From Isoetes taiwanensis (taxonomy: Eukaryota > Streptophyta > Lycopodiopsida > Isoetales > Isoetaceae), in assembly GCA_021234155.1 (NCBI GenBank), contig JAJEKV010000035.1, positions 2,170,001 to 2,234,000 on the forward strand: a stretch of DNA of 64,000 nt, given 5' to 3'. Both the position numbers and the translations under genes were made by a program. The notes under the pieces were generated by a model. The model ran no database searches. It saw only the letters and a program-made list of their open reading frames with translations, and had not been told where the DNA came from. Every line of letters begins with the position of its first letter. Position 1 is the first letter of the stretch. Of this stretch, positions 24,440 through 35,408 are shown in pieces.

Positions 24440-24665
24440 GCTAATCGAAAATCGCCAGACCTGGATGGTATGCAGGCAGAGTTGTTCAAGTGGACAGGGC
24501 CATCTATTGTACCAGTACTAACAGCCTTGTTCAACAGCCCATTACACGAACCCCTCCATCCCCCCTCCCCCGGGGCGCTAGTGGACCACTAGCGGAGTTG
24601 TTACCCTCTACAAGACAGATAACACACACTGCCCAACAATTATCGAATGTGGAGTAGCTATTGTG
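24440..24665 (+). mobile_element. LINE reverse-transcriptase fragment
   Basis: The plus frame reads KSPDLDGMQAELFKWTGPSI followed by VPVLTALFN. This fits the start of a non-LTR reverse-transcriptase domain (K-pG-DGi-aEl-K ... l-LFN). About 70 bp on, a shifted frame gives VTLYKTDN and then PNNYRM, matching the conserved PL-KKGD...NYR block. The finger/palm motifs with the catalytic Asp pair are missing. It is a short, frameshifted relic. Confidence 0.7.
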
Positions 24666-25284
24666 ACAATTACTTTTGATCTGAAGCTATGTGGAGTAGC
24701 TAGATCATTCTAAAAAGTTGGAGGCTCAGAACCAGTGTTATATGATTATTTGTATTTGCCATAACCCAATGGATCAAGCTAGGTGGTTAATTATGTTCTC
24801 CCATATTAGTTTTGCTTTATGAGATCCAATCTGTACCATGTTCTATTATATTCTTGTGCAAACATTGAATTCTTGTTGTTTAAAGAATAGCAAATTCCTT
24901 GAATCATATCAATGCATTTGAGGCAACAACAATAGATTCAGCCTCCAAGTAGGTGCAACTTCTAACATTCCCAATTGGAACAACAGGGAAAAAAGCATCA
25001 TTGACAACATTACCTTCAACTGGGATGTTCTATTGGACCAGTGATCTATTGCAATAATCTCGCATAAATATCTTCATTGTCATCATTATTTGATTCCTCC
25101 ATCTCAAAATCAGGTACATTAACATTTTCAGCACATGGATAAACTAAGCTTGTCATTAAAGGGCTAAATGCCTGTCTTCCTTTGTTAGCGGGTGTCATAT
25201 AGAAACAATACTTTAGCTATGAGGAGGTTGGTCATCCACCTATAGAGTGAAGAGGAGCGTCCACTAGCATAGCTAAAACTCAAA
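24666..25284. other. Unassigned DNA with a degenerate coding-like patch
   Basis: On the minus strand at about 25150-24880, broken frames give phrases such as ENVNVPDFEMEESNNDDNED and VEGNVVNDAFFPVVPIGNV, which look like eroded protein. I do not recognise the family. The region abuts the downstream flank of chitinase copy 2. Confidence 0.3.
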
Positions 25285-25728
25285 CACCATGAGGCACTTG
25301 TTTGTATGATGAAAAAGGCTTGATCTATGGATGCATCGGGCGACCACTTATAGTGCACTAACTAGTATGAACTACCAATTAACGTGCTTTATGACAGTTA
25401 ATGACATCTTACTGCACATGAAATCCTATATATAAGTTAAAAGGTCTTTCACGTTCAACCGAAATCTATATTTGTTAATTGTTATGTTGTCGTTTAATGC
25501 ATGAATTGCAAAGTAACTTGCACATGGTTCGGGTCTAACCAAACTAATGTTAAATTGCAACTCTTTTTTGTTGGACTTTATACATGGTATCATACAACCT
25601 CAAGTTAGAACATTCTCCAAGCAATTAGATCTTAGCAAATAATACAAATCTTCTTATAAATAATAGTACAAATATTGAATAAAGAATGTCAACACAATTA
25701 TAATATAGATCAACATGTTGAAAACGTA
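25285..25728. repeat. Chitinase copy 2 downstream flank
   Basis: Near-identical to 15322-15762, with a few small differences such as tagtatgaactacc for taggattaactacc. It marks the same duplicated unit as copy 1. Confidence 0.75.
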
Positions 25729-26522
25729 TTATGGTATGATTGTTCCATCACAATACTTCCCATCCAATGCTTTAGCAGCTGCAAACAAGCAAACTCGTCA
25801 AAATCATATCACATAGAGTGCAAGTGTTAAAATGTGTTTGAAGTAATTACCTGCTTTAGCGAGGGTAAAGGTAGAATCGTCTTGAAGGGCTCTCCAGAAT
25901 CCATAGCCTTGTAGTCCTTTAGATTTCAAATAGTTCACCTTGTTTGTGATCGACCATGCATCATCATATCCAATCCAGGTCGTGCCGCTATATGCATATG
26001 TAGACCAGGTAGATGTATCATGGACAACAGTAGTGGTCCTATAACTAGCAATAAAGAAATAATAATCTGTACCAGAAAAAATTGCAGGAGCTCTAAGACC
26101 ATGATTGGATGTAGGTCCAAGTCACTCCATATATATGCATGGAATCCATACACAATCTTTTGTGGACTGAGATAGCTCAACCATTTTGTCAATCCATAGT
26201 CACCATTCACAGTGGGATAAGTAGGGTCATAAAGGGGAGCTGGGTTATTGGTGTAACTTTCCCATGAACCATGAAGGTCATAACTCATGACAAATACCCA
26301 GTCGAGATTTGACTGAATTGAGGAGGTTGGATAAGACGCACCTGTACCTTCATGTAGGGAATTCGTATAGTAAACAACAGCAGCAAGAAGCATGCTGGGA
26401 GCATGCGCACGCCATTCTTGGAACAGAAGGCCAAGGTTAGTCATGTCGCCAGCGGTCTCAGGGTATTCCCAATCAAGGTCTAGACCATCAAAGTTATATT
26501 TTCTGGCAAGGGCAATGCTGCT
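25729..26522 (-). pseudogene. Truncated GH18 chitinase (copy 2)
   Basis: Homology to the full-length genes runs from 26522 to the stop at 25731-25729, with the same 72-bp terminal intron (25779-25850). The remnant retains an intact catalytic block ([12 protein letters not shown], Glu codon at 26468-26466). It has lost the signal peptide, both hevein modules and the first part of the barrel. Near 26113-26140, a deletion in the stretch for VTWTLTTS and small insertions shift the frame, so even the remaining C-terminus is broken. Past 26522 the sequence becomes unrelated at a sharp breakpoint. Confidence 0.85.
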
Positions 26523-26879
26523 AAATGAATTTTATTATATGAACTTTCAGATAGAAAGTATGGCACCTTGTTGATGAAAGGAAGCTACTTCCTCAAGCTC
26601 ATTACATCAATGCTCTCGAATATTCATTCTGCAGTTTGAGGTTCAAATTTGGCCAGCACAGTGTCTACGTGTCCACCTGCAAACCATTTAGTTCTTTATT
26701 GGCACAAACTACATATATGGTCCTTAATACAATGCTGAAATGGCTACAGGTCACTTCCTAATGATCAAATGGTATTGCAATGAAGAGTTAGACAAATTTG
26801 AAATAACCTGTTAAAGAGGCAAAAGCACATCTTTCCTCCACACAAAACATGCCAAAATCTCTAGCTTCAATTTTGCTGC

Positions 26880-28302
26880 AGCATTTACAATCGTTGCATC
26901 TTACAGCTCCTCATGGCTTTCATTGTCACTTTCTATATCCACACCCCAAACTGCAGCATGAATATTTGACAGTAGTATGTATGTTCCTGAATCTGTTGGA
27001 TCTAGCTCTAAAGCATGCAAAGCAACAAGACCTCCACGAACTACATCGACACGTGTTCTACATGAACCAAGCATTTCTTGAAGCTGCACTAGCTTGTAAA
27101 GGTAAATTGTTAATAAAGGCCTCTGCACTATCCAAACATGAAGCCCGGCCAAGAAGATCAATAATGCAATTAAAATGCTCCAAATTTTGAGATATAGCAT
27201 GAACTTGACTTATAGAAACAAGTAAATGATAGCCTTCATCTGTCAATCCTGTATGGCTGAATAGTCAGAAAAGTTACGTCATCAGCCAAAAGACATTTGA
27301 CCTTTTTGTTTAAGAAGGTCAAGACCTTTCTTAGCATGTCCATGCTGACAATAAACGGTGATCAGTGCATTCCATGAAACCAGACTTCGAGATGACATTT
27401 TATCAAACACAGCATGGGCATCTACCAAGTTGCCACATTTTCCATACATATTGACTGTATTAATGATGACATCATGCTGAAATCCATACTTTTCAATAAG
27501 TTTGTGTATCTGCTTGCCTTCCACTAGAGCTGCCTGAATGCTGCATCCTTCCAAAATGCTTACAAATGCAATCCTATCTGGTGTCAGCATTTGTTGAAAG
27601 AGTTGAAGAGCTTCCTTAAGGAGGCCCTGTTGTACATACCCAGAGATCATCGTCGTCCAGGAGACAACATTTCTTGAAGGCATCTTTCGAAATAACTACA
27701 AAGCCTCATCAAGATGTCCCTACTGAGCATAGCAAAAAAGAATGGCAGTAAAAGAGACAATATCTGGATTTGGCATCGCCTTAAAACATTTAAGGGCTTT
27801 ATTTACCTGCCCATGTTGGATGCAACCAGTAATCAGAGAATTCCATGAAATAATATCAGCATTTGCTGGAAAATGTCAAATACTGAATCCAAGTAGCCCT
27901 GTTGGATATATGCTGCAAGCATAGAGTTCCATGACACCACATCTCTATAAGGCATTTCCTAGAAAAACTGAAATGCTTGCTAGATTTCTCGTTCTGAGTA
28001 CAAGCCGCAAGCATCGTGTTCCATGAAAAACAATTCCTCTTATCCATAGAATCAAATACAGCATAAGCTTCATGCAAAGCTCTGCATTTGCCATACATTT
28101 CAATTAGCAAGTTCTCTACATATCTATCTTTTTCTAAGCCTTTATGAATAATTTGGTCATGAATCTGCTTACCTGTTGATAAATCACTTGCACTTTTACA
28201 CTTCCACAATAAAGTTGCGAATGTGTTGATCTCTTCTGAACCCATGCTCCTGTTACCCTTATATAATTCTTGCACCTTGTTAGAGAAACCAAACATAATC
28301 AA
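26880..28302 (-). pseudogene. PPR protein pseudogene (PLS class, E-type C-terminus)
   Basis: Three minus-strand frames give a continuous series of pentatricopeptide repeats: GKQIHDQIIHKGLEKDRYVE and MYGKCRALHEAYAVFDSM (from 28302), VNKALKCFKAMPNPDIVSF (about 27800), then SRNVVSWTTMISGYVQQG and MYGKCGNLVDAHAVFDKM (27683-27282), and finally CIIDLLGRASCLDSAEAFIN with an E-motif-like LELDPTDSGTYILLSNIHAA (27246-26901). Stops near 27690-27725, and frame changes near 27860, 27290 and 27075, show that it is non-functional. Intact relatives act in organellar RNA editing or processing. No introns are evident, as is usual for the family. It lies immediately beside the broken chitinase copy 2. Confidence 0.85.
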
Positions 28303-28949
28303 GTTAAACAGATTCTTTTTTATCTAGAATCAGATCATGAAATTATCATCAAACTATGCTTCAGGCATATTGTATCATAGTAGATCAACTAATGAGCCTG
28401 TCTTATTAATATTCTCAAAATGATGATGCCTTAAAAAATCTTGTGACCGTTAATAGCACTAGCAGTATCTGCTTGTACCTGGAAGGAGATATCTAGCAAA
28501 TAAACTCAGCCTAGGATAAGGATTCAACCAGTCTGCCATAAGTGGGCTCAACCAACACAAGCTGGGAAAATTTAAATCTGGCAGGGCTGCTTAACTAGTG
28601 CTGGCAGAAGAATAGAAATATAAGAAGTCTGCAATCAGTTTTACAAAAGTGAGTTTTCATCTATTGGAAACTCTTCGTCCGCAATCAGTTTTATACTGCT
28701 TGCTATCTATGCATATTGAGTCAGATTAAAACCAGAAAGTGGTATCATATTACTTGAAATGCAGTAACCAAATTCTTTGTTAAAATCTTGATCAACCCAA
28801 TGAAATTGTTGCTGCAAACATCCTGAAAACAAGTTACCAGAATCTGGAATCATTGCTTGGCAATTGGATGATCTCACACTGGGAACAAAGGTCCAAGAAA
28901 TTTTCACACTGCAAAATGTGTTGACGGCAGATTGGAATGGCTTGCATAC
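28303..28949. other. Intergenic DNA, no gene seen
   Basis: AT-rich with no motif. A minus-strand frame (29066-28707) covers its end, but only the exon-like part listed next looks meaningful. Confidence 0.4.
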
Positions 28950-29010
28950 CTTCGTGACAACTGCATACAAAGGGTGTTTGCAGTTTTCTGGCACCTCTAT
29001 TTCACACATG
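28950..29010 (-). other. Orphan exon-like segment
   Basis: A 61-nt minus-strand segment is bounded by a good polypyrimidine/AG acceptor (ctcttttcag) and a GTATGC donor. It encodes MCEIEVPENCKHPLYAVVTK. The clean borders and conserved-looking peptide suggest a real exon of a host gene that I do not recognise. I find no neighbouring exons. Confidence 0.35.
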
Positions 29011-30014
29011 CTGAAAAGAGCAAAAACAGACTCATATACACAAGCACATTGAAACGATCCCATCAAACATTCAATAATTAACTATTACTCACATGGCCAC
29101 GTTATTTTATGGAGCAAATTAAGCACCAAATCGAGCATCGGACCTAGAAATATATTTGATGTGCAGAATAACAACTGGACATGAGCTTCTACCGTCAACT
29201 AAGAATGAAATTTAAAATACAGCATATATATACCTTCTTAAAAATTGCATGTAGCTAACTAAGATAAAGGTGTTGTCAATCTGAAACGGGAAGGGAAAAC
29301 TGGAGCATTCAGAAAAGGGTAACAAAAAATTGACAAATAAAGTCTTTGAAGAAGGAGCCCTCAATAATGCTTCACTGACAAGTTCCCAAATCAATAAAGC
29401 TTCTTCAAACAACGAAGGAAATGTAGCTTCTAAAAGTCAAGTTGGATAAATCTGCAAATGGGCACATCTGCAAACGATCATGGGTGTGCTCTTAGATGCA
29501 AGCATGAAAATATATGGCTAGGTTCAAGGCAAGAAGTAATCTCAAGGATTTATCCTAGCATGATCTGAGCAACAGAATGAATTAGAAAACCAAATTCAGA
29601 ACCACAAAAACATGTCAATCCCAAAGAAGGCATTCACCGACTGTACAAGCATCACCTATGAAAGCAGGGCATATAAGCAATAGTATATTCGGATTAAAAA
29701 TGTCGAAATAAAACCTTGGTGGCAGCTGTGCACTCCAATCGAAAGAAAAGCCCTCTGAACAGACCGGCAGCTAGGTAATTCTTTTAGAGTGTGGAAGTGG
29801 AACTGTTATTCGATACCACTTCTCGAATAATCTAAATAAATATGACCATAATATTCTCAAGCCCCCACAAACAAGAGTGTGAAAACCTACAATAAGTTAA
29901 GCATATTGGAGAGCAAGATGCATATCCTACAATTGGGACGTCCATGCCTTTATGCTTCTATGTTCCTAAAAAGGTTGCAAGTTAGTGACATACGTTTGCA
30001 CCATGCTATCATGC
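29011..30014. other. Intergenic DNA, no gene seen
   Basis: No supported gene or repeat. Confidence 0.4.
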
Positions 30015-30325
30015 TCATCCATGTTCAACATCTTGGTCATCTTCGTCATCCAAAATAATTTCATCTGGATCATGCACATCAATGCCAACCCCGGAAGTTG
30101 AATCAAGTTCATCAACATCATCAGGCAACTCTTTACTCTCAAGATCTGTAAAAATAAAGGTCATATTAAGCAAGAACTCCCACCTGATTTTCACAAAATA
30201 TATGAAAAAATAAATACCATTTGCATGAGGCATGCTTGATGTTGAAGCTGATGGAATACTATCGAGCAAATATTGAAGACCTAAAAGCTCCAACAACGCC
30301 ACTGTCTGCGGATTTTTGATGTGAC
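30015..30325 (-). pseudogene. DBR1: 3'-terminal exons of a lariat-debranching-enzyme-like gene
   Basis: Two minus-strand exons (30325-30218 and 30145-30015) join cleanly across a 72-bp GT/AG intron. They encode KNPQTVALLELLGLQYLLDS, a short Ser-rich piece, then ESKELPDDVDELDSTSG and an Asp/Glu-rich tail ending EDDQDVEHG. From memory, plant RNA lariat debranching enzymes end in NPQT...LLELPYLLD followed by a DDVDE-type acidic tail, so this looks like the C-terminus of DBR1, which cleaves the 2'-5' bond of intron lariats in the nucleus. The metallophosphatase domain is not upstream within reach, so this is an orphan fragment. The identification rests on a short motif. Confidence 0.5.
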
Positions 30326-30508
30326 CTGTTTATGCTTGGTATTGCTTTCTTGAGTGCTTATTTAGGCCAGTAAAAGAGAACATTCTTATCTGATTTAAAA
30401 TATGAGTCCAGTCTCCGGAAAAACAGATGTAATTGATGCCCCATGAATTGGGGGTTTTGAATACATTGGCCTTATAATAAGCTTCAACTCACCTTCACAA
30501 AGCAAGCT

Positions 30509-30655
30509 ATGGAAGAGAATTTAAAAAATGGCATTGAAAATTGTGGTTCCAGCTTGCACAATAATGAAGACTTAGAAGAACCCATTGCAAATATTTCTGA
30601 GTTGGATCAACCAAACTCAGAGACATCAAACTTGCCTTTGTCTTTACCTCAGCAG
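30509..30655 (+). other. Possible first coding exon, acidic protein
   Basis: From an ATG the frame reads MEENLKNGIENCGSSLHNNE and continues acidic and Ser/Asn-rich to LPLSLPQQ, followed by a strong donor (cagGTGAGT). It resembles a 5' coding exon, but no partner exon is found before the chitinase copy 3 unit. Function unknown. Confidence 0.3.
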
Positions 30656-31126
30656 GTGAGTCTTGATCCAAACGCTACCAAATTTACGCCATCCCCTACA
30701 TCTTACGAGTCTCAAAAATTCTGCTGCTGCATAGGCCGCAAGAAGATTGTTGCAGCCGTTCACTGTACCATGCCAGAAGTTCATAAAGTCATTTTCCTAT
30801 AGCAAACGATTTACCCTAGAAGCTTATCCTTGCACTCCACAGAATGAAATTTCATTCCGGTTAGGGGTTTCTAACAACACCATCCGGCAACAGGGCTGAC
30901 CATCAGTTTACTGGCAACAACCAGTTTGAGCAGTCACCAGAATATTCTAAGCATATGCCAACATATACTTGAATATTCCACAAACCCACATAAGCAAAGG
31001 TTTGCTCCCCTAGGGGCAACCCAAAAAGGAAAATTACAATGTAAATTTCATATGTAGAGATAATTACAAATATTGAATAAAGAAAGTCAACACAATTATA
31101 ATATAGATCAACATGTTGAAAACGTG

Positions 31127-32590
31127 TTATGGTATGATTGTTCCATCGCAATACTTCCCATCCAATGCTTTAGCAGCTGCAAACAAGCAAACTGGTCAAA
31201 ATCATATCACATAGAGTGCAAGTGTTAAAATGTGTTTGAAGTAATTACCTGCTTTAGCGAGGGTAAAGTTAGAATCGTCTTGAAGGGGTGTCCAGAATCC
31301 ATAGCCTTGTAGTCCTTTAGATTTCAAATAGTTCACCTTGTTTGTGATCGACCATGCATCATCATATCCAACCCAGTATGTGTCGCTATATGCATATGTA
31401 GACTGGGTAGATGTATCATGGACAACAGTGGTCCTAGTATAACTAGCAATAAACTCATAATAATCTATACCATTATAAATTGCAGGAGCTCTAAGACCAT
31501 GATTGGATGTAGTCAAGGTCCAAGTCACTCCATATGCAGGGAATCCATACACAATCTTTTGTGGACTGAGATAGCTCAACCATTTTGTCAATCCATAGTC
31601 CCCATTCACAGTGGGATAAGTAGGGTCATAAAGGGGAGCTGGGTTATTGGTGTAACTTTCCCAGTCACCATGAAGGTCATAACTCATGACAAATACCCAG
31701 TTGAGATTTGATTGAATCGAGGAGGTTGGATAAGACGCACCTGTACCTTCATGTAGGGAATTCGTATAGTAAACAGCAGCAGCAAGAAGCATGCTGGGAG
31801 CACGCGCACGCCATTCTTGGAACAAAAGGCCAAGGTTAGTCATGTCGCCAGCGGTAGGGTATTCCCAATCAAGGTCTAGACCATCAAATTTATATTTTCT
31901 GGCAAGGGCAATGCTGCTGGTGATAAAGGTAGAGCGAGAGGTAGAGGAGCTAACCATGCGAGAAAAGGCAAAGGAGTCACTCCTAGCATCCCGAATGGAG
32001 ATGAGAGTTTTGACATTAGGGTTTTTGAGGCGAACCTTAGAGACAAAGGAGGAGATGGTGGGTCGGTGGGCGGAGACGGTGAAATCAGAGTTGATGTCGG
32101 CAGAGGAATAGAGGAGATGGGTATAGAGGCAAGAGTTGATGGTAGAGGGGTCAGCTTGCCAGTTGGCCCAGTAACCAAGTTTGATGGAAGTGCTGGGAGG
32201 CGGGCTGGGAGGCGGGGGGCTGGGGGTGGCGCCAGAACAGGGGCCGCTTTGGCAGCCAGTTCCGCAGTAGGCAGAGGAGGTGCCGCAGAAGCCATAGTGG
32301 CTGCAACAATAGCCGGAGTCACAGGAGGCCATATTGGCCTGCTTACCACACTGCTCTTGGTTGCACTGGCTTTGGCAGCCGGTTCCGCAGTCTGCAGCCG
32401 TCGTGCCGCACCATCCATGTTGGCTGCAGCAATAACCCGGAGAGCAATATGCTCCTCCTGCCTGGCTTCCGCACCTCTGCGCTCCAATGCTCTGCAGCAA
32501 TACCCCGGAGGGCAATATGCTCTGCGCTTCAATGCTCTTCATTGCTAAAGCCCCTACCAGCACCGCCCATACTAGCACCATTCCCCCCAT
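31127..32590 (-). CDS. Double-hevein GH18 chitinase (copy 3, catalytic Glu intact)
   Basis: Exons 32590-31249 and 31176-31127, with a 72-bp intron, encode 463 aa. The start is chosen at the signal peptide ([16 protein letters not shown]). Organisation matches copy 1: signal peptide, two eight-cysteine hevein/CBM18 modules, Pro/Ser hinge ([11 protein letters not shown]), GH18 barrel, C-terminal [11 protein letters not shown]. The catalytic motif DGLDLDWE is complete, with Glu243 (codon at 31864-31862) as the expected acid/base. VMSYD and the late GYGFW region are also present. The SxGG strand is atypical (SIRDARS), as in copy 1. The predicted role is secreted hydrolysis of chitin, for defence or turnover. 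Differences from copy 1 are few, so the duplication is recent. This is the best candidate for the active enzyme of the cluster. Confidence 0.92.
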
Positions 32591-33095
32591 TGCAGAGCTC
32601 TCCGTTTTGGGTTTTCGCCGCTTGCTCTTATAGCTCCCAAAATCATTATCATATCCTAGTGAAGAAGGAGTCTTGCTTGTAATGCGGCCAGCCAGCTGTT
32701 TCACCGCAAACAGGGAGCTCCGACCTGTTTTTTAACAAAAAAGTCAAACTTTTTTTTTTACACAGCTCTTGGTTGCACTGGCTTTGGCTTGGTTGCACTG
32801 GAATTGAACGAAAATGTGCAAATACATGCACATATCACTGGTTCCATGAAGCCTTATAAGCTCCGGTGAAGGCAAAATGTGCAGCCTTATAAAAATGTGC
32901 AAAATGTGCAGCCTTGTAAGCTCCGGTGAAGGCAGGAAAATAGAGAAAGCACAGAAAGAAATGCGGAATAGGAATTTAAATCCTCTGTTGGTGGAAGGAT
33001 CCACTGGCCAGGGAATCCAACCACGATGAACGCTTTACCAGCAGTACCTAGGCATGGGCTCTCTGGAGCCATGCGAGATCCCACAGCCAGATCCA
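32591..33095 (-). promoter_or_regulatory. Upstream region of chitinase copy 3
   Basis: Homologous to 17227-17705 up to the block gatcccacagccagatccag, after which the copies diverge. It contains an extra local reiteration (gtgcagccttataa and nearby, about 32878-32915) absent from copy 1. The phrase ctcccaaaatcattatcata recurs at about 33108, just past the end of shared homology. Confidence 0.5.
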
Positions 33096-33358
33096 GGATC
33101 CAGGAGCTCCCAAAATCATTATCATATTCTACATTTGTCTCAGTTTGTTCTAGTGAAGAACGAGTCTTGTTTGCTTGCTTCAACACTTGTTCCAGATCCA
33201 AGGGTTACATTGATTACATTGATTGCCTGACGCCTACAGATGCAACTTACGTGGCTCCAACACAGGAATGCACCTTGAGTCCAATCGCTGCTTCCAAACC
33301 TGTTTATATGACAGAATTTACATCTCGTTATGGAAGATCGACATGAAAAGATGCTTAC

Positions 33359-33433
33359 CGTCTCAATGCTATCATCAAGAGCTGCATTTGGGTGTGGAAT
33401 TCGAGCATAAACGGCACTGAAATCTACAGACAC
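33359..33433 (-). other. Orphan exon-like segment
   Basis: A 75-nt minus-strand segment is bounded by an AG acceptor (tttcttcag) and a GTAAGC donor. It encodes VSVDFSAVYARIPHPNAALD and DSIET. Further upstream (33620-33440) another frame is open (KLFADLIWVAGAKLAYKMER onward) and could be a preceding exon. I do not recognise the gene. Confidence 0.35.
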
Positions 33434-34239
33434 CTGAAGAAAGCCATCGATAAGACAACCAAAAATACGCTTCCAGGATCCCTAAAAAAAAAGCGCAGGC
33501 ACCTGAGAGAGAGGGATGCCGAGGAGCATGTAAGCACCAGCTCAAACGGCCGTTCTCGCTCCATCTTGTATGCCAATTTAGCTCCGGCAACCCAAATAAG
33601 ATCGGCGAAAAGCTTGGTAAGATGAACTCGAACTCGTAGATGAATGCATCCTTTCCTTCCTGTTCAAAAAAATTGCTCCCCTACTCAAAGAAATTTCCAT
33701 CGGATTTACTAATTGAATCTTAGCCGTCGCATTTAGGGCTAGATTCAAGACAGCATAACATTACTATATAGGATATTACAAGAAGAGCATAATTTTTTCC
33801 ATTTACACACAAATTCCCCTGACTACTTTTCAAACGACATGGACTAAAATCTCTATCTAGGCACAACTTACAACTTGCCCTTTAAAATTTACAGAATTGA
33901 AAGAAATTCGCGACAACTAATTGAAGCATGCCCTGACATTATGCATGCACATGAGCAAATACATACAGGTACTCACGTGAACATGGGTTAAAGAACGAGG
34001 TCTTTTTAAATATGGGTTAAAGAAATGGATAAAGAACAATTTTAAACTTGGAATAAAGATATGGGGATCCCCTTTTGAGACATTATCGAGTCATGAACTT
34101 ATATTGTTTTTGGTCACTATGATTAGAAAATAGTCACAATATTATGATTGAAAATTAGTCAGATTGGAAGGGATTCGGTTTAAATTTGTGAAAATTATGG
34201 TTGACATGTGTGTGCCATTTTTTCTTGAGCAACGCTGGG

Positions 34240-35010
34240 TACTATTACTAGTAATATTATAATACCAAATGGTTATAGGACCCCTTCACAATATAATAAA
34301 AATCAGAGAACATAAAATATTACTAAAGCACTAAAGTAAAAAAGTCAACATCAATATAATAAATTTGCAACATGTAGTTCTTTTAGTCAAAAGCACATTA
34401 AAACTACAAGTACATATTTTGGACTGGCCACTACTCTTTGATCATGGCATGAACATATCCTACTCTAGCATAGAAAACTATTTATAAAAAGATGTGAATG
34501 TGTGGAGACCTATCCCGCTAAAGCCACACAAAAAAAAGGGGATTACCCTCATACCATAAACCATAATTTGCATGCTTTGCATGCACTTGCTTTCAAATGT
34601 AATGCATCGTGGCACAAGGTCTTTTTAATTGAGGCCATGCTAACTTGTTTTGAAAGTTTCAACAAGACATACTATTCCAAGGATTTGTTGCTCTTATATA
34701 TTCAAAGAACCACTAGATTTAATTGCAAGGATATTATAATACCAAATGGTTATAGGACCCCTTCACAATATAATAAAAATCGGAGAACATAAAAATTACT
34801 AAATCACTAAAGTAAAAAAGTATCAATATAATAAATTTGCAACATGTAGTTCTTTTAGTCAAAAGCACATTTTATTGAAGAAAAGGTCACTAGAGTTGTT
34901 ATTCCGTGACCAATTATATAGAAGAATAAAGAAAACGAGCCTCTTATGAATATCCTTGAAATGCTATATGGCCACATTCTAATTATAATGTGCAACACAC
35001 AACTCATATT
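34240..35010. repeat. Two copies of the repeat also present at 19350-19735
   Basis: Copy a (34245-34398) and copy b (34700-35006) share tataggaccccttcacaata, aaatttgcaacatgtagttc and, in copy b, attccgtgaccaattatata. Copy b is closer to 19366-19735. They lie between chitinase copy 3 and the hevein-only gene. Confidence 0.7.
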
Positions 35011-35315
35011 ATTTTTCTTTTCAATATTATGTGATTTGCAGAGCATTGATAAAAGAAGTGTAGAATAGAATAGAATAGTTTTTTTGACTAAGTGAAGAAC
35101 CTGACATGAAGTGAGCAAGATTTCTGGTTATTCTATCTCCAATACATTTGTTAGTTTCTAAGTAGACTAATATATCGACATGGAATGATTAGATATCTCA
35201 ATATTTTATTTTCAACATATATTTGGATTGCATTGTAAACATAAATAAAGATAAGATAGGAAAGTTTTTTGGTGTACATAGATGTCTCCTAAAGTCAGAG
35301 GGACCTCGTCCACCA

Positions 35316-35325
35316 TATATAATAG
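35316..35325 (+). promoter_or_regulatory. TATA box of the hevein-only gene
   Basis: The sequence tatataatag lies 84-93 bp upstream of the ATG at 35409. This predicts transcription from about 35345-35355 and a 5' untranslated leader of about 55-65 nt. Confidence 0.6.
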
Positions 35326-35408
35326 AGGTTAGCTGTCGACTCATGTATTCTCAGTATTAAAGCCCTAAATTTGGTTCTTCATTCAACATCACCATAAGTA
35401 TATCCAAG

